The position numbers and the translations under genes are program-made. The notes under the pieces are model-generated. The model was not told the origin of the DNA. It did not search any database and saw only the letters and a program-made list of their open reading frames with translations. Below are positions 1 to 9,302 of a stretch of 64,000 bases of DNA, piece by piece. How positions within the stretch are numbered: the first letter of the stretch is position 1; every line of letters begins with the position of its first letter. Source of the DNA: Streptomyces sp. RFCAC02 (GTDB taxonomy: Bacteria > Actinomycetota > Actinomycetes > Streptomycetales > Streptomycetaceae); assembly GCF_004193175.1 (NCBI RefSeq), contig NZ_SAUH01000001.1:5117501-5181500 (forward strand), written 5' to 3'.

Positions 1-1563
1 GTGCGGCGGATCCGCGCGGCCCTGCCGCCCGGCGGCACGCCCGACACCGCACCGGCCGCCGCGCGCGCGGCGCTGGAGACGACGTTCACCGAGCTGACCG
101 GCGCGCCGCCCCGCCTGCCGGAGAAGAACCTCTGCCTGGAGACGGCCGTCCTGCCGGGCACCGCGGCCCACGCCGCGCTCCCCGACTGGACGCCGGTCCT
201 CGACGACCTGGACGCGGTGCGCCGCCTGCTGTCCGTCTTCGACCTCGAACTGCCCGTCAAACTGGCCGCCGCCGCCGACTTCGCAGCACGCTACGGGCCG
301 GACGCCGTCGTCCCCGCGCTCGCCTTCTACCGCGCCGTGCACGCGGACGGGCAGGACGCCGCGCCGGAGCTGGCAGGCGGCCTCCGCGCCCTGCTGCACA
401 ACCCCCTCGTCCCCCACCCCAGGACCCTGCTGACCAGCCCGGTGGCGCGGATGCGGGAGCTGGGCGCCGTCCGCAAGGAGGTCTGGTCGCTGCTGGGCGC
501 GGGACCCGACGCGCGGCCGGCCCCCGTCCGCGTGGACCCGGACCTGCCGGCCCGGCTGTCGGCCGGCCGGCCCCCGTGGATCAGGGCGCTCGACTCGGTC
601 TGCGCCTACGTCCAGCCCGTCACGGGACCCGACGGCCTGCGCGTCGTGCTCAACGCCATGACGGCCGGGCACGGGCGCGGCCTCGGACGGCTGCACCACC
701 TGGTGGGGCTCGCCGGGGGAGAGGTCCCCGAGCCCGACGGGCTGCGCGCCCCGCCCGGCCCGGAACTGCGCGCCGAGTACCGGGGCGAACTGGCCAGCGC
801 CCTCAACCTCCGGCCGCCCACCACCGACGCCGCGCTCGCCTACCCGTTCGGCGCGGGACCGGGCACCGGCGGCGCGCCCGAGCCGCCCCCGCTGTCCCCG
901 GCCGACCTCACCGTGACGACCGACCCCGCGACCGGCCTGCTCACGCTCCGCGCGCCCGACGGCAGGCCCGTACGCCCCCTGCACCTGGGCCTCGTCGCCG
1001 AGCACTGGCTGCCGCCCGCCCTGCGCTTCCTGGTGCGCGTCTTCGGCGACCCGTCCACCGTGATGCCGCCAGGCTGGCTGTTCCGCGCCGGGGCCCGCGT
1101 GCCGGACGCGGGCGTCGTGGAGCGGTGGCCGCGGCTCGACGTCGGACGCGTCACGCTCGCCCGCGCCTGCTGGCGGCTGCGCGCCGGCGACTTCCCCGTG
1201 CCGGCGCGCGGCGAGTCGCAGGCGGCGCACCTGGTGCGGTTCGCCGGCTGGCTGCGCGATCACGGCGCGCCCGCCCGTTTCTTCGCCCGTGTCGTCGACC
1301 CGAGCGTCACCCTCGACGAGGGCATGCGCGACGGCATGCGCGACGGGCTGGTCGGGAAGGCCCGCAAACCGTTCTGGACGGACGCGGCCAGCCCGCCGCT
1401 GCTCGCCGGTCTGGTGCGCGCCGTCACCGCGGCGCCGCCCGGCGCGCTCGTGGTCCTTGAGGAGGCGCTGCCCGATCCGGCCGACGCGCCGCACCACGCG
1501 CACCACGGGCCGCGCGTCACCGAGTACCTGGTGCAGTTGTCCGCCGTGCGGGACGACCGGTGA
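1..1563 (+). CDS. LanB-type RiPP dehydratase (glutamylation domain), 5' end cut by window
   Basis: The frame is open to the first base and yields 520 residues, while LanB glutamylation-domain proteins are usually about 750-850 residues, so the N-terminal part probably lies outside the window. The visible sequence looks like the middle and C-terminal part of a lantibiotic/thiopeptide dehydratase: a central segment ending in PALAFYRAVHAD and a late segment PLHLGLVAEHWLPPALRF. In this family the enzyme transfers glutamate from glutamyl-tRNA to Ser/Thr side chains of a precursor peptide before elimination to dehydroamino acids. It ends without the SpaB_C elimination domain; that domain follows as a separate gene starting in the stop codon (GTGA overlap at 1560-1563). 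This split arrangement is typical of thiopeptide and related clusters. The precursor and cyclodehydratase would have to lie upstream, out of view. Confidence 0.72.
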   Translation: MRRIRAALPPGGTPDTAPAAARAALETTFTELTGAPPRLPEKNLCLETAVLPGTAAHAALPDWTPVLDDLDAVRRLLSVFDLELPVKLAAAADFAARYGPDAVVPALAFYRAVHADGQDAAPELAGGLRALLHNPLVPHPRTLLTSPVARMRELGAVRKEVWSLLGAGPDARPAPVRVDPDLPARLSAGRPPWIRALDSVCAYVQPVTGPDGLRVVLNAMTAGHGRGLGRLHHLVGLAGGEVPEPDGLRAPPGPELRAEYRGELASALNLRPPTTDAALAYPFGAGPGTGGAPEPPPLSPADLTVTTDPATGLLTLRAPDGRPVRPLHLGLVAEHWLPPALRFLVRVFGDPSTVMPPGWLFRAGARVPDAGVVERWPRLDVGRVTLARACWRLRAGDFPVPARGESQAAHLVRFAGWLRDHGAPARFFARVVDPSVTLDEGMRDGMRDGLVGKARKPFWTDAASPPLLAGLVRAVTAAPPGALVVLEEALPDPADAPHHAHHGPRVTEYLVQLSAVRDDR

Positions 1564-2594
1564 ACGGCGACCCGCGCTGGGTCAGCGCGCACCTCTTCCA
1601 CGACGGCGACCTCGACCTCCTCGCGCGGCGCGTCGTGGCGCCCGTCGTGCACGAGGCGCGGGAACGCGGCCTGCTGCGGCGGCACTTCTTCCTGCGCTAC
1701 TGGGAGGGCGGCCTGCATGTACGGCTGCGCCTCCTGCCCACTGCCCCGGAGGCGGCGCCGGAACTGCGGCGGCTGGTCGGCGAGCGGGCCGCGGCCCACT
1801 TCGCCACCACGCCGTCCGTGCGCGCCATCGGCGACGAGCGGTACGCGGAACTCGCCGCCAGGATGGCCGCCGGGGAACGCCTCACCTCGTACGAGACCGC
1901 CCTGCGCCCGCCCGACTCCGTCGCCGACGTGCCGTACCGGCCCGAGTACGACGCGTACGGCGACGCGTCCTGCCTCGACCTGGTCGAACAGCACTTCACC
2001 GAGTCCGCCGACATCGCGCTCGCCCTCATCGGCTCCGGCGCCGGCCGGCAGGCCCGCGCCCGGCTCGTCCTCGCCGCCCTCACGTGCGTGCTCGCCGTGT
2101 GCGAACCCCGCCACGACCTGGCCGCCGCGGCGTTCGCCGGCTCAGCGCCGGGACGGGCCTCGCGCGCCGGCGGCCCGGCGGGCGCGCAGGACCACTACGC
2201 GCGGCACGCCGACCGGCTGACCGCGCAGACCCGCGCCCTGTGGGAACGCGCCGCCACCCGCCGCCCCGCCCCGCCGGACCCGGCCGCCGCGCCCCTCGCG
2301 GCCTGGACCCACTCCATCGCCGTCCTGCGCGACGGCCTGCTGCGGCGGCGGGCGGAGGGCGCGTTCGACCCCCGCGACCCCGGATCGCCCCCGGGCGCGC
2401 TGGCGATGGCCATCGCCCCGGACCAACGGCCCGTCGGGCTGGTCCTCCTGCGCTGCGCGCACCTGCTCAGCAACCGCCTCGGGGTGACCGCCGACCACGA
2501 GGGCCTGCTCGCGTTCCTCCTCGCCCGCACCCTGCTCGACCTCGCGGGACCCGCCGCGCCCCAGCCCGTACCCGACGGGAGCCGCACCGCATGA
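1560..2594 (+). CDS. Thiopeptide-type biosynthesis protein, SpaB_C fold (elimination-type)
   Basis: This 344-residue protein opens with the SpaB_C signature: an early WVSAHLFHDGDLDLLARRV segment, then RRHFFLRYWEGGLHVRLRL at about residues 41-59, matching the family pattern of an aromatic-Arg-Tyr-x-x-Gly-x-His-x-Arg-x-Arg motif. Stand-alone SpaB_C proteins either remove glutamate from glutamylated Ser/Thr (TbtC-like) or, in thiopeptides, form the central pyridine (TbtD-like). As the gene directly after the dehydratase, it most likely supplies the elimination activity missing from that partner. It starts with GTG inside the preceding stop codon and ends in an ATGA overlap with the next gene, so the three genes look translationally coupled. 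The exact reaction cannot be told from sequence alone. Confidence 0.72.
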   Translation: MNGDPRWVSAHLFHDGDLDLLARRVVAPVVHEARERGLLRRHFFLRYWEGGLHVRLRLLPTAPEAAPELRRLVGERAAAHFATTPSVRAIGDERYAELAARMAAGERLTSYETALRPPDSVADVPYRPEYDAYGDASCLDLVEQHFTESADIALALIGSGAGRQARARLVLAALTCVLAVCEPRHDLAAAAFAGSAPGRASRAGGPAGAQDHYARHADRLTAQTRALWERAATRRPAPPDPAAAPLAAWTHSIAVLRDGLLRRRAEGAFDPRDPGSPPGALAMAIAPDQRPVGLVLLRCAHLLSNRLGVTADHEGLLAFLLARTLLDLAGPAAPQPVPDGSRTA

Positions 2595-3748
2595 ACCCGA
2601 CCACGCCCGCCCGCTGGCACAGCCTGCACGTCGCCTACTACGCCCCGGACAAGGACGCCCTGCTGCTGGACGCCGTCCGCCCGGCGCTGGCCCATGTGGC
2701 CGACCGCGTCAGCGGCGCCCACGTACTGCGCCACTGGCGCCGCGGACCCCACCTGCGGATCAACGTCCGCACCGAGCCCGCCCGCTGGCGCGAATCCGTG
2801 CGCCCCGACCTGACCGCCACCATCGGCGCCCACCTGCGCGCGCACCCCTCCACCACGGTCCTGGACCCCGACGAGGCCCTGCCCCGGCACCGGCTGCTGG
2901 CCCTGCGCGAGCAGGAGAAGGGGCCGCTCACGCCCTGGTACCCCGACAACTCGCTCCACGAGGAGCCGTACGCCGACCGCCGTCACGTCATGGGCGCCGA
3001 CGCGGCGGCGGACGCCCTCACCGCCTTCTACGACGACGCGACCGGCCCGCTGTTCGCCATGCTGGAGCACATCCGGCAGGGGCGCGGGACGAGGCAGGGC
3101 CTCGCCGTGACCCTGCTGCTGGCCACCGCCCACGCGGGGGCGCCGCCGCTCACCCGCAGCTTCCTGTCGTTCCGGTCGCACGCCGACGGCTTCCTCAGCG
3201 GCTGCGGCGACCCGGCCGCCGTACGCGCCCGCTTCGAGGCCGCCTTCGCCCGGCGGCGCGGCGAACTGGTCGAGCTGGTACGGGCGGTGACGGGCGCCCT
3301 GGACGATCCGGCGGCCCCCGCACCGCCGTTCGTCCGCGAGTGGGCCGCCCTCCTGGCCGACCACGGACGTCGCGCCGAACCTCTCATCGCCCGCGGTGAA
3401 CTGGCCCGCCCCGACGCGCCCCGCGCCCTGCCCGTGCCCGAACTCCCGGGCGTGCCGGCCGGTGTCCGGGTGCGCGGCCTGCCCCGCGACCTGGCGTACA
3501 GCGACCTGCACCGCACGGTCTTCGGCAGCGAGGCGTACCAGCGCGAGGTGTTCACGCGGCCCGACTTCCTGCGGTACCGGGTGCTGCTGAACCACACCTA
3601 TCTGCACCTGACCCGCCTCGGCCTGACGCCCGTCGACCGCTTCCTGACCTGCCACCTCGCGGCGCGGGCCGTCGAGGAGACGTACGGGGTGTCGGCCGTG
3701 GACCTGATGCGCCGCGCCGTCGACCGGATCGAGGCCAGGCCGGACTGA
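2591..3748 (+). CDS. Second SpaB_C-fold protein, possible pyridine synthase or second lyase
   Basis: This 385-residue protein begins WHSLHVAYYAPDKDALLLD and carries VLRHWRRGPHLRINVR near residue 47, a divergent form of the SpaB_C motif. The tandem order dehydratase - SpaB_C - SpaB_C recalls tbtB-tbtC-tbtD of thiopeptide clusters, where the third protein catalyses the aza-cycloaddition that makes the pyridine core. That role is an inference from order and fold; it could instead be a second elimination or scaffold protein of a lanthipeptide-like pathway. It is the last gene of the operon: a strong hairpin follows 16 bases after the stop, and the next gene is on the other strand. The start is the ATG overlapping the upstream stop. 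Confidence 0.65.
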   Translation: MNPTTPARWHSLHVAYYAPDKDALLLDAVRPALAHVADRVSGAHVLRHWRRGPHLRINVRTEPARWRESVRPDLTATIGAHLRAHPSTTVLDPDEALPRHRLLALREQEKGPLTPWYPDNSLHEEPYADRRHVMGADAAADALTAFYDDATGPLFAMLEHIRQGRGTRQGLAVTLLLATAHAGAPPLTRSFLSFRSHADGFLSGCGDPAAVRARFEAAFARRRGELVELVRAVTGALDDPAAPAPPFVREWAALLADHGRRAEPLIARGELARPDAPRALPVPELPGVPAGVRVRGLPRDLAYSDLHRTVFGSEAYQREVFTRPDFLRYRVLLNHTYLHLTRLGLTPVDRFLTCHLAARAVEETYGVSAVDLMRRAVDRIEARPD

Positions 3749-4143
3749 CCAGCGGCCCGTTCAGTCCGCCGCCGGGCGGCGGAACGGCGGCCCGAGACCG
3801 TCCGTCCGCCACCGGACAGGTCGAGGACCAGCTCGTCCCGGCGCCGGACCCCCGGACCGCGATGGGACCGCCCCACGGGTGGGTCCATCTTGAGGCGCAC
3901 GTACATCGTTCTGGAGAGCCGGCGCCGGGATTCGACCCGTGTGAAGCGTCCCGCTGTCCGCGTCGGGGTCCACGCTGCGACCTGCTGTCACCGATGATCA
4001 ACGGTGGCCGCACCCGCACCGGAGCGGACCCCGGCGACGACCGCGGAGCTCAGCGGGATGAGGGACGCCTTCCGTCGCGGTGAACTCGGGCAGCCGGAGA
4101 AGGACGCCCCTCACCGTCGGGACCACGGTCCACGGCTGGAGTC
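3749..4143. other. Intergenic stretch without recognisable gene
   Basis: The 395 bases between the RiPP operon and the minus-strand gene ending at 4144 hold only the hairpin described at 3765. Short open frames here have no Shine-Dalgarno sequence or family resemblance. The region separates convergent transcription units. Confidence 0.5.
3765..3783 (+). terminator. Hairpin after RiPP operon
   Basis: A perfect 9-bp inverted repeat (TCCGCCGCC / GGCGGCGGA with one central base) lies 16 bases after the stop of the third RiPP gene. There is no U-tract, as is common for actinobacterial terminators. Confidence 0.5.
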
Positions 4144-5310
4144 CTAGACGCCGTGGACGGAGAAACCGCCTGTGCCCGCCGTTCCGGTGCCGCCGGGTCT
4201 GAACGTGGGTGCCGTTCGCCGGGAGGAAGTCCTCGCGGGGCGCGGGCGGGGCGGGCAGGCGCGGCCCGTGCGTTCGGCGACCTCCGTGAGCCGTTCCCAG
4301 TCGGCGTCCCCGTACGAGCGGCGGTACGCGCGCAGTTTCGCGCCGCGCGGGTCGATCCGGTCGTACGCCTCCCACTGCTCGGTGCAGAACAGGAACAGCG
4401 GGAGCCGTTTCCCGTCGGCGGGACGCAGGCCGGCGTCGGCGGCGATGGCGCGGGCCGTCGCGTCCCCGTCCATGGCGTGCCGGCAGAGCACCTCCCGAGC
4501 GGGTCCCGGGGGCAGGTCGCGCAGGACGCGGCGGCAGGGCTCGGAGACGGCGGCGGGGAGCCGCCGTTCGAGCACGCTCAGCAGCACCGGCACCAGTCGC
4601 CGCGCGTCATGGTGTGCCACGGCGTCCGGCCGGCCCTTGAGGATCGCGAGAACGGCCGGTTCCGCGTCCGGGTCCGCCTCGTACGGCTGGGGCGGCCGGT
4701 ACGCGTGGGGGTTCTCCAGCAGCAGGTGCGTCAGCACGGTCGGCCGGCCCTCGCGGTCCCACAGCACCCCGTCGCCGCCCTGCTGCCGCGACCGGAGCGA
4801 CCAGGTGAAGAGCCGTGTCATCGCGTCGAGCAGCGCCGGATGGTCCGTGACACGCAGCACGTCCTGCACGGCCCGGCGCGTGCGCGGGTCGCTCGCGGAG
4901 CGTGCCGCCTCGACGATGTGGTCGGCGCCGAGCAGCCCGTCGTCGTGCCGCCCGCCGCTCAGCGCCCCGACGAGCCGTACGGCGGGCACGAACCGGCTGT
5001 CCCGGACCGGTGCCGTCAGGAACAGCGCCGCCGGGTACGGCAGATCACCCATGCGTTCGATGGCGTACCAGATGGCGCCGCGCGCCGACGGCTCGCCGTC
5101 CCAGGCCTGTTCGAGCGCCGCGCGGGCGCGTCCCGCGGCCCGCTCGTCCACGGCCCGGCACATGACGCGCACGAGCGCGCCCACGAAGGGGTACGTCCGC
5201 CGCCGGTACGCCCGGCACAGACGGCCGGCGGCACGTGGCGCGGCAGGCCCCGAACGGGCCGTCGCGCGCCGCTCCCACCGGCCGGCCCACAGTTCGTCCC
5301 ATATCCGCAC
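4144..5310 (-). CDS. Hypothetical protein, helical-repeat-like
   Basis: Not recognised. The start chosen is GTG at 5310, six bases after a strong GGGGAGG site; an earlier in-frame ATG at 5385 has no such site. The 388-residue product starts VRIWDELWAGRWERR and is rich in Leu/Ala/Arg helices with loosely repeated segments, which suggests an alpha-helical HEAT-like or scaffold protein, without membrane segments or signal peptide. The last ~35 residues (Pro/Arg/Thr/Gly-rich) look low in complexity, so the true C-terminus may have been altered by a small indel. It lies downstream of the PucR regulator on the same strand but is separated from it by a strong hairpin. Confidence 0.55.
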   Translation of the reverse strand: MRIWDELWAGRWERRATARSGPAAPRAAGRLCRAYRRRTYPFVGALVRVMCRAVDERAAGRARAALEQAWDGEPSARGAIWYAIERMGDLPYPAALFLTAPVRDSRFVPAVRLVGALSGGRHDDGLLGADHIVEAARSASDPRTRRAVQDVLRVTDHPALLDAMTRLFTWSLRSRQQGGDGVLWDREGRPTVLTHLLLENPHAYRPPQPYEADPDAEPAVLAILKGRPDAVAHHDARRLVPVLLSVLERRLPAAVSEPCRRVLRDLPPGPAREVLCRHAMDGDATARAIAADAGLRPADGKRLPLFLFCTEQWEAYDRIDPRGAKLRAYRRSYGDADWERLTEVAERTGRACPPRPRPARTSSRRTAPTFRPGGTGTAGTGGFSVHGV

Positions 5311-5389
5311 GCCGCACCTCCCCGTCCCGGACGCGGACCGGCTCCCCCGGGCCACGCGCCCGGCGGAGCCCGACGTACAACCCACCGTT

Positions 5390-5431
5390 CCTACCCGGAC
5401 GCGCCTCCGGGGAACCGCGTGTCCGGGTAGG
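5390..5431 (-). terminator. Hairpin terminator after PucR-type regulator gene
   Basis: Two 15-base arms (5390-5404 and 5417-5431, core CCTACCCGGAC / GTCCGGGTAGG) pair with one mismatch around a 12-base loop. It lies between the stop of the regulator (5470) and the start of the next minus-strand gene. Confidence 0.6.
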
Positions 5432-5469
5432 ACATCGCCGGGGAGCCGATCGGTCCCCCGGCACCGCCC

Positions 5470-6504
5470 TCAGTCGCCGAGGAGCCGCCATGCGGTGAGG
5501 GCGATCCTGGCCCGCGTCAGCCCTGTCGGCGAGGCGAGGTCGAGGCCGAGCGTCCTCCCGATCTGCTCCACGCGGCGGGCGACGCTGCTGTGGTGCAGGT
5601 GGAGCGTCTCGGCTGCGCGGCGCAGGGAACCGGTGGCGCAGTAGGCGTCCAGGGTCTCCAGGTCGTCGGGCGAGCCGGCGACGCGCGCCACGCCCTGGAC
5701 ATCGGCGTTCTCACGCGAGGCGTCCGGTGGGATCTCGGCGAGGAGCGCGAGTGCGCCCAACTCGTCGTGCTGCACGACGGGGCGACCGGGGCCGGTGAAG
5801 CGGAGGGCGGTGCGGGCCTGCTGCCACGCCAGGTCGGGGGAGTGGGCGTGGCTGATGCCCGCGCGCGTGCCGGCCGGGAATCGCGCGGCGTCCACGGTCG
5901 TGGCCAGGATGACGCCGGTGTCCGCGATCGGCGCCGCTTTCACCGGGCGCGCCGGGCAGATCAGGCCGGCGATCCGGTCCAGGGGCACCCGCGACCGCAC
6001 GGCGGCGACGCGCACCGGCAGGTCGGGGGCGAAGCCCAGGAGCCGCAGCGCCCGTGCCCTTGCGGCCTCGTCGCTGTCGGCGCTGATGACGAGCTCGACG
6101 AGGGCGGGGTCCGCCATGGTGGTGCGGGCCGGACCGTACCGCTCGACGACCGCGGCGACGGCGATGGCGAAGCGGGCGAGCAGCACCTCGTCGAGCGGAT
6201 CGGGCCGGCCGGGGCGCTCCAGCCAGGCGGTGCCGATCTCCTCGTCGTCGAGCGTGACGGGTGCCGTGCCGGACGCGTCGCCCGGTGGAGCCGTCGCCGC
6301 CCCGCCGCCGGGCGAGAAGCGGACCGTCCGCCCCGTGCCGTGGAGCCGGATCCCGGCCACGCAGCCGGCCAGGCCCGCCGATGCCCGCGCGAGCGCCGGG
6401 AGATCCACGCGCCGGCGCATCAGCGTGTCGTAGAACATGACGACGCGGATCGCGCCCCCGGCCTGTGCGTCGAGGTGCGACAGCCGTACCGCAAGTGCCT
6501 CCAT
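5470..6504 (-). CDS. PucR/CdaR-type helix-turn-helix transcriptional regulator
   Basis: The 344-residue protein ends in the PucR C-terminal HTH pattern: a DDLETLDAYCATGSLRRAA segment followed by LHLHHSSVARRVEQIGRTLG, where the family has TL-x-x-Y-L...A-A-x-x-L-x-V-H-x-x-T-V-x-R-R. The N-terminal two thirds resemble the GAF-like and GGDEF-like sensory regions of these proteins. Such regulators usually control nearby catabolic or transport genes in response to a small molecule. Here it is divergent from the esterase and ABC exporter genes (6622-11008), which are its most likely targets. The start is the ATG at 6504; its ribosome-binding site is weak, so a slightly different start is possible. 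Confidence 0.75.
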   Translation of the reverse strand: MEALAVRLSHLDAQAGGAIRVVMFYDTLMRRRVDLPALARASAGLAGCVAGIRLHGTGRTVRFSPGGGAATAPPGDASGTAPVTLDDEEIGTAWLERPGRPDPLDEVLLARFAIAVAAVVERYGPARTTMADPALVELVISADSDEAARARALRLLGFAPDLPVRVAAVRSRVPLDRIAGLICPARPVKAAPIADTGVILATTVDAARFPAGTRAGISHAHSPDLAWQQARTALRFTGPGRPVVQHDELGALALLAEIPPDASRENADVQGVARVAGSPDDLETLDAYCATGSLRRAAETLHLHHSSVARRVEQIGRTLGLDLASPTGLTRARIALTAWRLLGD

Positions 6505-6621
6505 GAGCCGGAGAATAGGGCCTTCGGCACGGCGGAGCGGCGCCGATCGGTGCGTGATCGGGGCGGGACGCGCGACGGACGGCGGATGAACTCCGGGCCG
6601 GCGGCCGTGAGGATGGCCGTC

Positions 6622-7518
6622 ATGGATCCCGAACTCGAAGCTTTCGTCCCCCTGTTCCCCGACATCGACATGGACGACCCGGTCGCCGGGCGCGCGGTCC
6701 TCGCCGAACTGGCCGGTGCCAGGCCGCAGCCGGACGTCACCGACCTGGAGATCGAGGACCGCGCGGTGCCCGGCGACCCGGACGTGGCCGTGCGGATCTA
6801 CCGCCCGCGGCAGGCGCTGGGGGCCGTCATCTGGCTGCACGGCGGCGGGTGGGTCATGGGCGGCCTGGACGCCGAGCACGCCTGGGCCGCCCGGCTCGCC
6901 GAGACGTCCGGCGCCGTCGTGATCTCGGTGGGCTACCGCCTCGCGCCCGAGCACCCGTTCCCGGCCGCCCTGGACGACGCGTGGGCCGTGCTCCACTGGA
7001 CGGCGCGGCACGCGGCCTCGCTCGGCATCGACCCGGAACGGATCGCGATCGGAGGGCACAGCGCGGGCGCCGGGATGGCGGCCGCCACGGCGCTGCGGGC
7101 GCGCGACGAGCGGGGGCCGGCCATCCGCCTCCAGCTCCTCAACCAGCCCTGCCTCGACGACCGGCCGGAGACCTGGTCGCGGCGGAACTTCACGGACACG
7201 CCCTGGTTCGACAGCGACAGGATCGCCGCGGCGTGGCGGCACTACCTGGGCTCCCGGCCCGCCACACCGTACGCGGCCCCCGCGCGGGCCACCGACCTGT
7301 CCGGTCTGCCGCCGGCCTACATCGCCACCGCCGAGTTCGACCCGAACCGCGACGAGGACATCTCCTACGCGCTGCGCCTCCTCCATGCCGGCGTGACCGT
7401 GGAACTGCACCAGTGGCCCGGCACCTTCCACGGGTCGCAGGCGATCCTGTCCGCCGACGTCTCGCAGCGGCAGGTCGCCGAACTCGCCGCGGCCGTGCGC
7501 CGGGCGCTGGCCGGGTGA
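6622..7518 (+). CDS. Alpha/beta hydrolase, hormone-sensitive-lipase family esterase
   Basis: The 298-residue protein has the HSL-family oxyanion motif HGGGW (about residue 74), the nucleophile elbow GGHSAGAG (about residue 144), the acid region AEFDPNRDED and the catalytic His in TFHGSQ, all in the expected order. Enzymes of this family hydrolyse short-chain esters or lactones in the cytoplasm. The start is ATG at 6622, nine bases after GTGAGG; an ATG at 6613 is too close to that site. The stop codon overlaps the GTG of the following ABC transporter gene, so the hydrolase is coupled to the exporter and may act on its substrate. Confidence 0.85.
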   Translation: MDPELEAFVPLFPDIDMDDPVAGRAVLAELAGARPQPDVTDLEIEDRAVPGDPDVAVRIYRPRQALGAVIWLHGGGWVMGGLDAEHAWAARLAETSGAVVISVGYRLAPEHPFPAALDDAWAVLHWTARHAASLGIDPERIAIGGHSAGAGMAAATALRARDERGPAIRLQLLNQPCLDDRPETWSRRNFTDTPWFDSDRIAAAWRHYLGSRPATPYAAPARATDLSGLPPAYIATAEFDPNRDEDISYALRLLHAGVTVELHQWPGTFHGSQAILSADVSQRQVAELAAAVRRALAG

Positions 7519-9302
7519 CCGCGGTGACCACGGCCACGGCCACGGCCAGCGCCCCCGATCCGGCCGGTCCGGGCGCGGCGGGACTGCTGCGGCCCCACGC
7601 GCGGACGTTCGCGGCCGTCGTGATCCTGCAGGCCGTCGGCGCCGTCGCGGGCCTGGCACCGCTCCTCGCGGTCGCCGAACTGGGGCGCTCCCTGCTGGCC
7701 CCCGGGCCGGCCGACCACGGCCATGTCCGTGCCGTCGTCGTCGCGGGCGCCGCCGGCCTGTTCGTCCGGCTGCTGTGCACGGCCGCGTCGTCCGGTATCG
7801 GGCACCTCCTCGACGGGCGGGTGCAGCTGTCGTTCCGCCGCCGCCTGGCCGCGCGGCTGGGGCGGGCACCGATCGGCTGGTTCTCCCGGCGCGGGACCGG
7901 CGAGCTGGCGAAGGTGGTGGGGGAGGACGTGAGCGCCGTGCACCCCTTCATCGCCCACACGCCCGGGGAACTCGTCTCCGCGTTCGTGGTGCCGCTCGTG
8001 TCGCTGGTCTACCTGTTCACGATCGACTGGCGGCTGACGCTGATCACCCTGATACCGGTGGTGCTCGCGGTCGCGTTCGTCCCGCTGATGATGACTCCCG
8101 GCAGGCAGCGGACGGAGGCCGAGTTCGACCGGGCCATGGGACGCATCTCCGACACCGTCGTCGAGTTCGTGCGGGGCATCGCCGTGGTCAAGGCGTTCGG
8201 CGCGTCCGGGCGCGCCCACCACGACTTCCGCGTGGCGGTGGACGCCTTCGTCGACACCTTCAAGCGCTGGGTGCGCGGCCTTTCCGGGATCGCCGCGGCC
8301 ATGCAGCTGGCGCTGTCGCCGCCGTTCGTGCTGCTGGCCGTGCTGGCCGGCGGCGTGCCCCTGGTCACGGGCGGCGGCCTGCCTCCGGCGGACCTGCTGC
8401 CGTTCCTGCTGCTCGGCCTCGGCCTGACCGCGCCGGTCGCGGCCCTCGGCCACGGATTCGACGACCTGCGGGCGGCTCGGCGCGCGGTCGGCCGCATCGG
8501 CGAGGTGCTGGCGGTCGAGCCGCTGCCGGAACCGAGGCAGCCGGTGCCGCCGCGCGGGCACCGGGTGGAGCTGCGCGGCGTCCGCTTCGGCTACGAGGCG
8601 GACCGCGAGGTGCTGCGCGGGATCGACCTGGTGCTCGAACCCGGCACGGTCACCGCCCTCGTCGGTCCGTCGGGAAGCGGCAAGTCGACGCTGGCCCAGC
8701 TCCTGCCGCGGTTCTTCGACCCGACGCACGGATCGGTCGTCCTCGGCGGTGTCGACCTGCGCGACATCGGCAGCCGGGAGCTGCACCGGACGGTCTCCTG
8801 CGTCCTCCAGGACGTACGCCTGCTGCGCGCGTCGGTCACGGACAACATCGCGCTGGCCGTACCGCACGCCGATCACGAGGCGGTGGTGCGCGCCGCCCGG
8901 CTGGCCCACATCCACGAGCGCGTCCTCGAACTGCCGCGCGGCTACGACACGGTCCTCGGCGAGGACGCCACCCTGTCCGGCGGTGAGGCGCAGCGGATCT
9001 CGATCGCCCGCGCGCTGCTCGCCGACACCCCCGTGCTGGTGCTCGACGAGGCGACCGCCTTCGCCGACCCGCAGACCGAACAGGCGGTGCGCCGGACCCT
9101 GACGACCCTCGGCGGCGCACGGACGATCCTGCTCATCGCCCACCGTCAGGAGACGGTGGCCGACGCCGACACGGCCGTGCTGATGCGGGACGGAACCATC
9201 GTCGAACACGGCACCCCCGGCGAACTGCTCGCGAGGAATGGCGAGTTCGCCGCGTTCTGGCGGGCCGGCCGAGGCGCCGGACATGAGGAGGAGACCCGAT
9301 GA
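7515..9302 (+). CDS. ABC transporter, fused permease/ATPase, first of a heterodimeric pair
   Basis: The 595-residue protein has an N-terminal six-helix ABC exporter domain (about residues 35-320) and a C-terminal nucleotide-binding domain with Walker A GPSGSGKST, signature LSGGEAQR, Walker B VLVLDEAT and the switch His in LIAHRQ. It starts with GTG in the GTGA overlap with the esterase gene and ends in an ATGA overlap with a second permease/ATPase, so the two form a heterodimer. The pair resembles the IrtAB/YbtPQ class of siderophore-handling exporter-fold transporters but lacks a siderophore-interaction domain, so the substrate is unknown. The PucR regulator upstream may control the operon. 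Confidence 0.85.
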   Translation: MTAVTTATATASAPDPAGPGAAGLLRPHARTFAAVVILQAVGAVAGLAPLLAVAELGRSLLAPGPADHGHVRAVVVAGAAGLFVRLLCTAASSGIGHLLDGRVQLSFRRRLAARLGRAPIGWFSRRGTGELAKVVGEDVSAVHPFIAHTPGELVSAFVVPLVSLVYLFTIDWRLTLITLIPVVLAVAFVPLMMTPGRQRTEAEFDRAMGRISDTVVEFVRGIAVVKAFGASGRAHHDFRVAVDAFVDTFKRWVRGLSGIAAAMQLALSPPFVLLAVLAGGVPLVTGGGLPPADLLPFLLLGLGLTAPVAALGHGFDDLRAARRAVGRIGEVLAVEPLPEPRQPVPPRGHRVELRGVRFGYEADREVLRGIDLVLEPGTVTALVGPSGSGKSTLAQLLPRFFDPTHGSVVLGGVDLRDIGSRELHRTVSCVLQDVRLLRASVTDNIALAVPHADHEAVVRAARLAHIHERVLELPRGYDTVLGEDATLSGGEAQRISIARALLADTPVLVLDEATAFADPQTEQAVRRTLTTLGGARTILLIAHRQETVADADTAVLMRDGTIVEHGTPGELLARNGEFAAFWRAGRGAGHEEETR

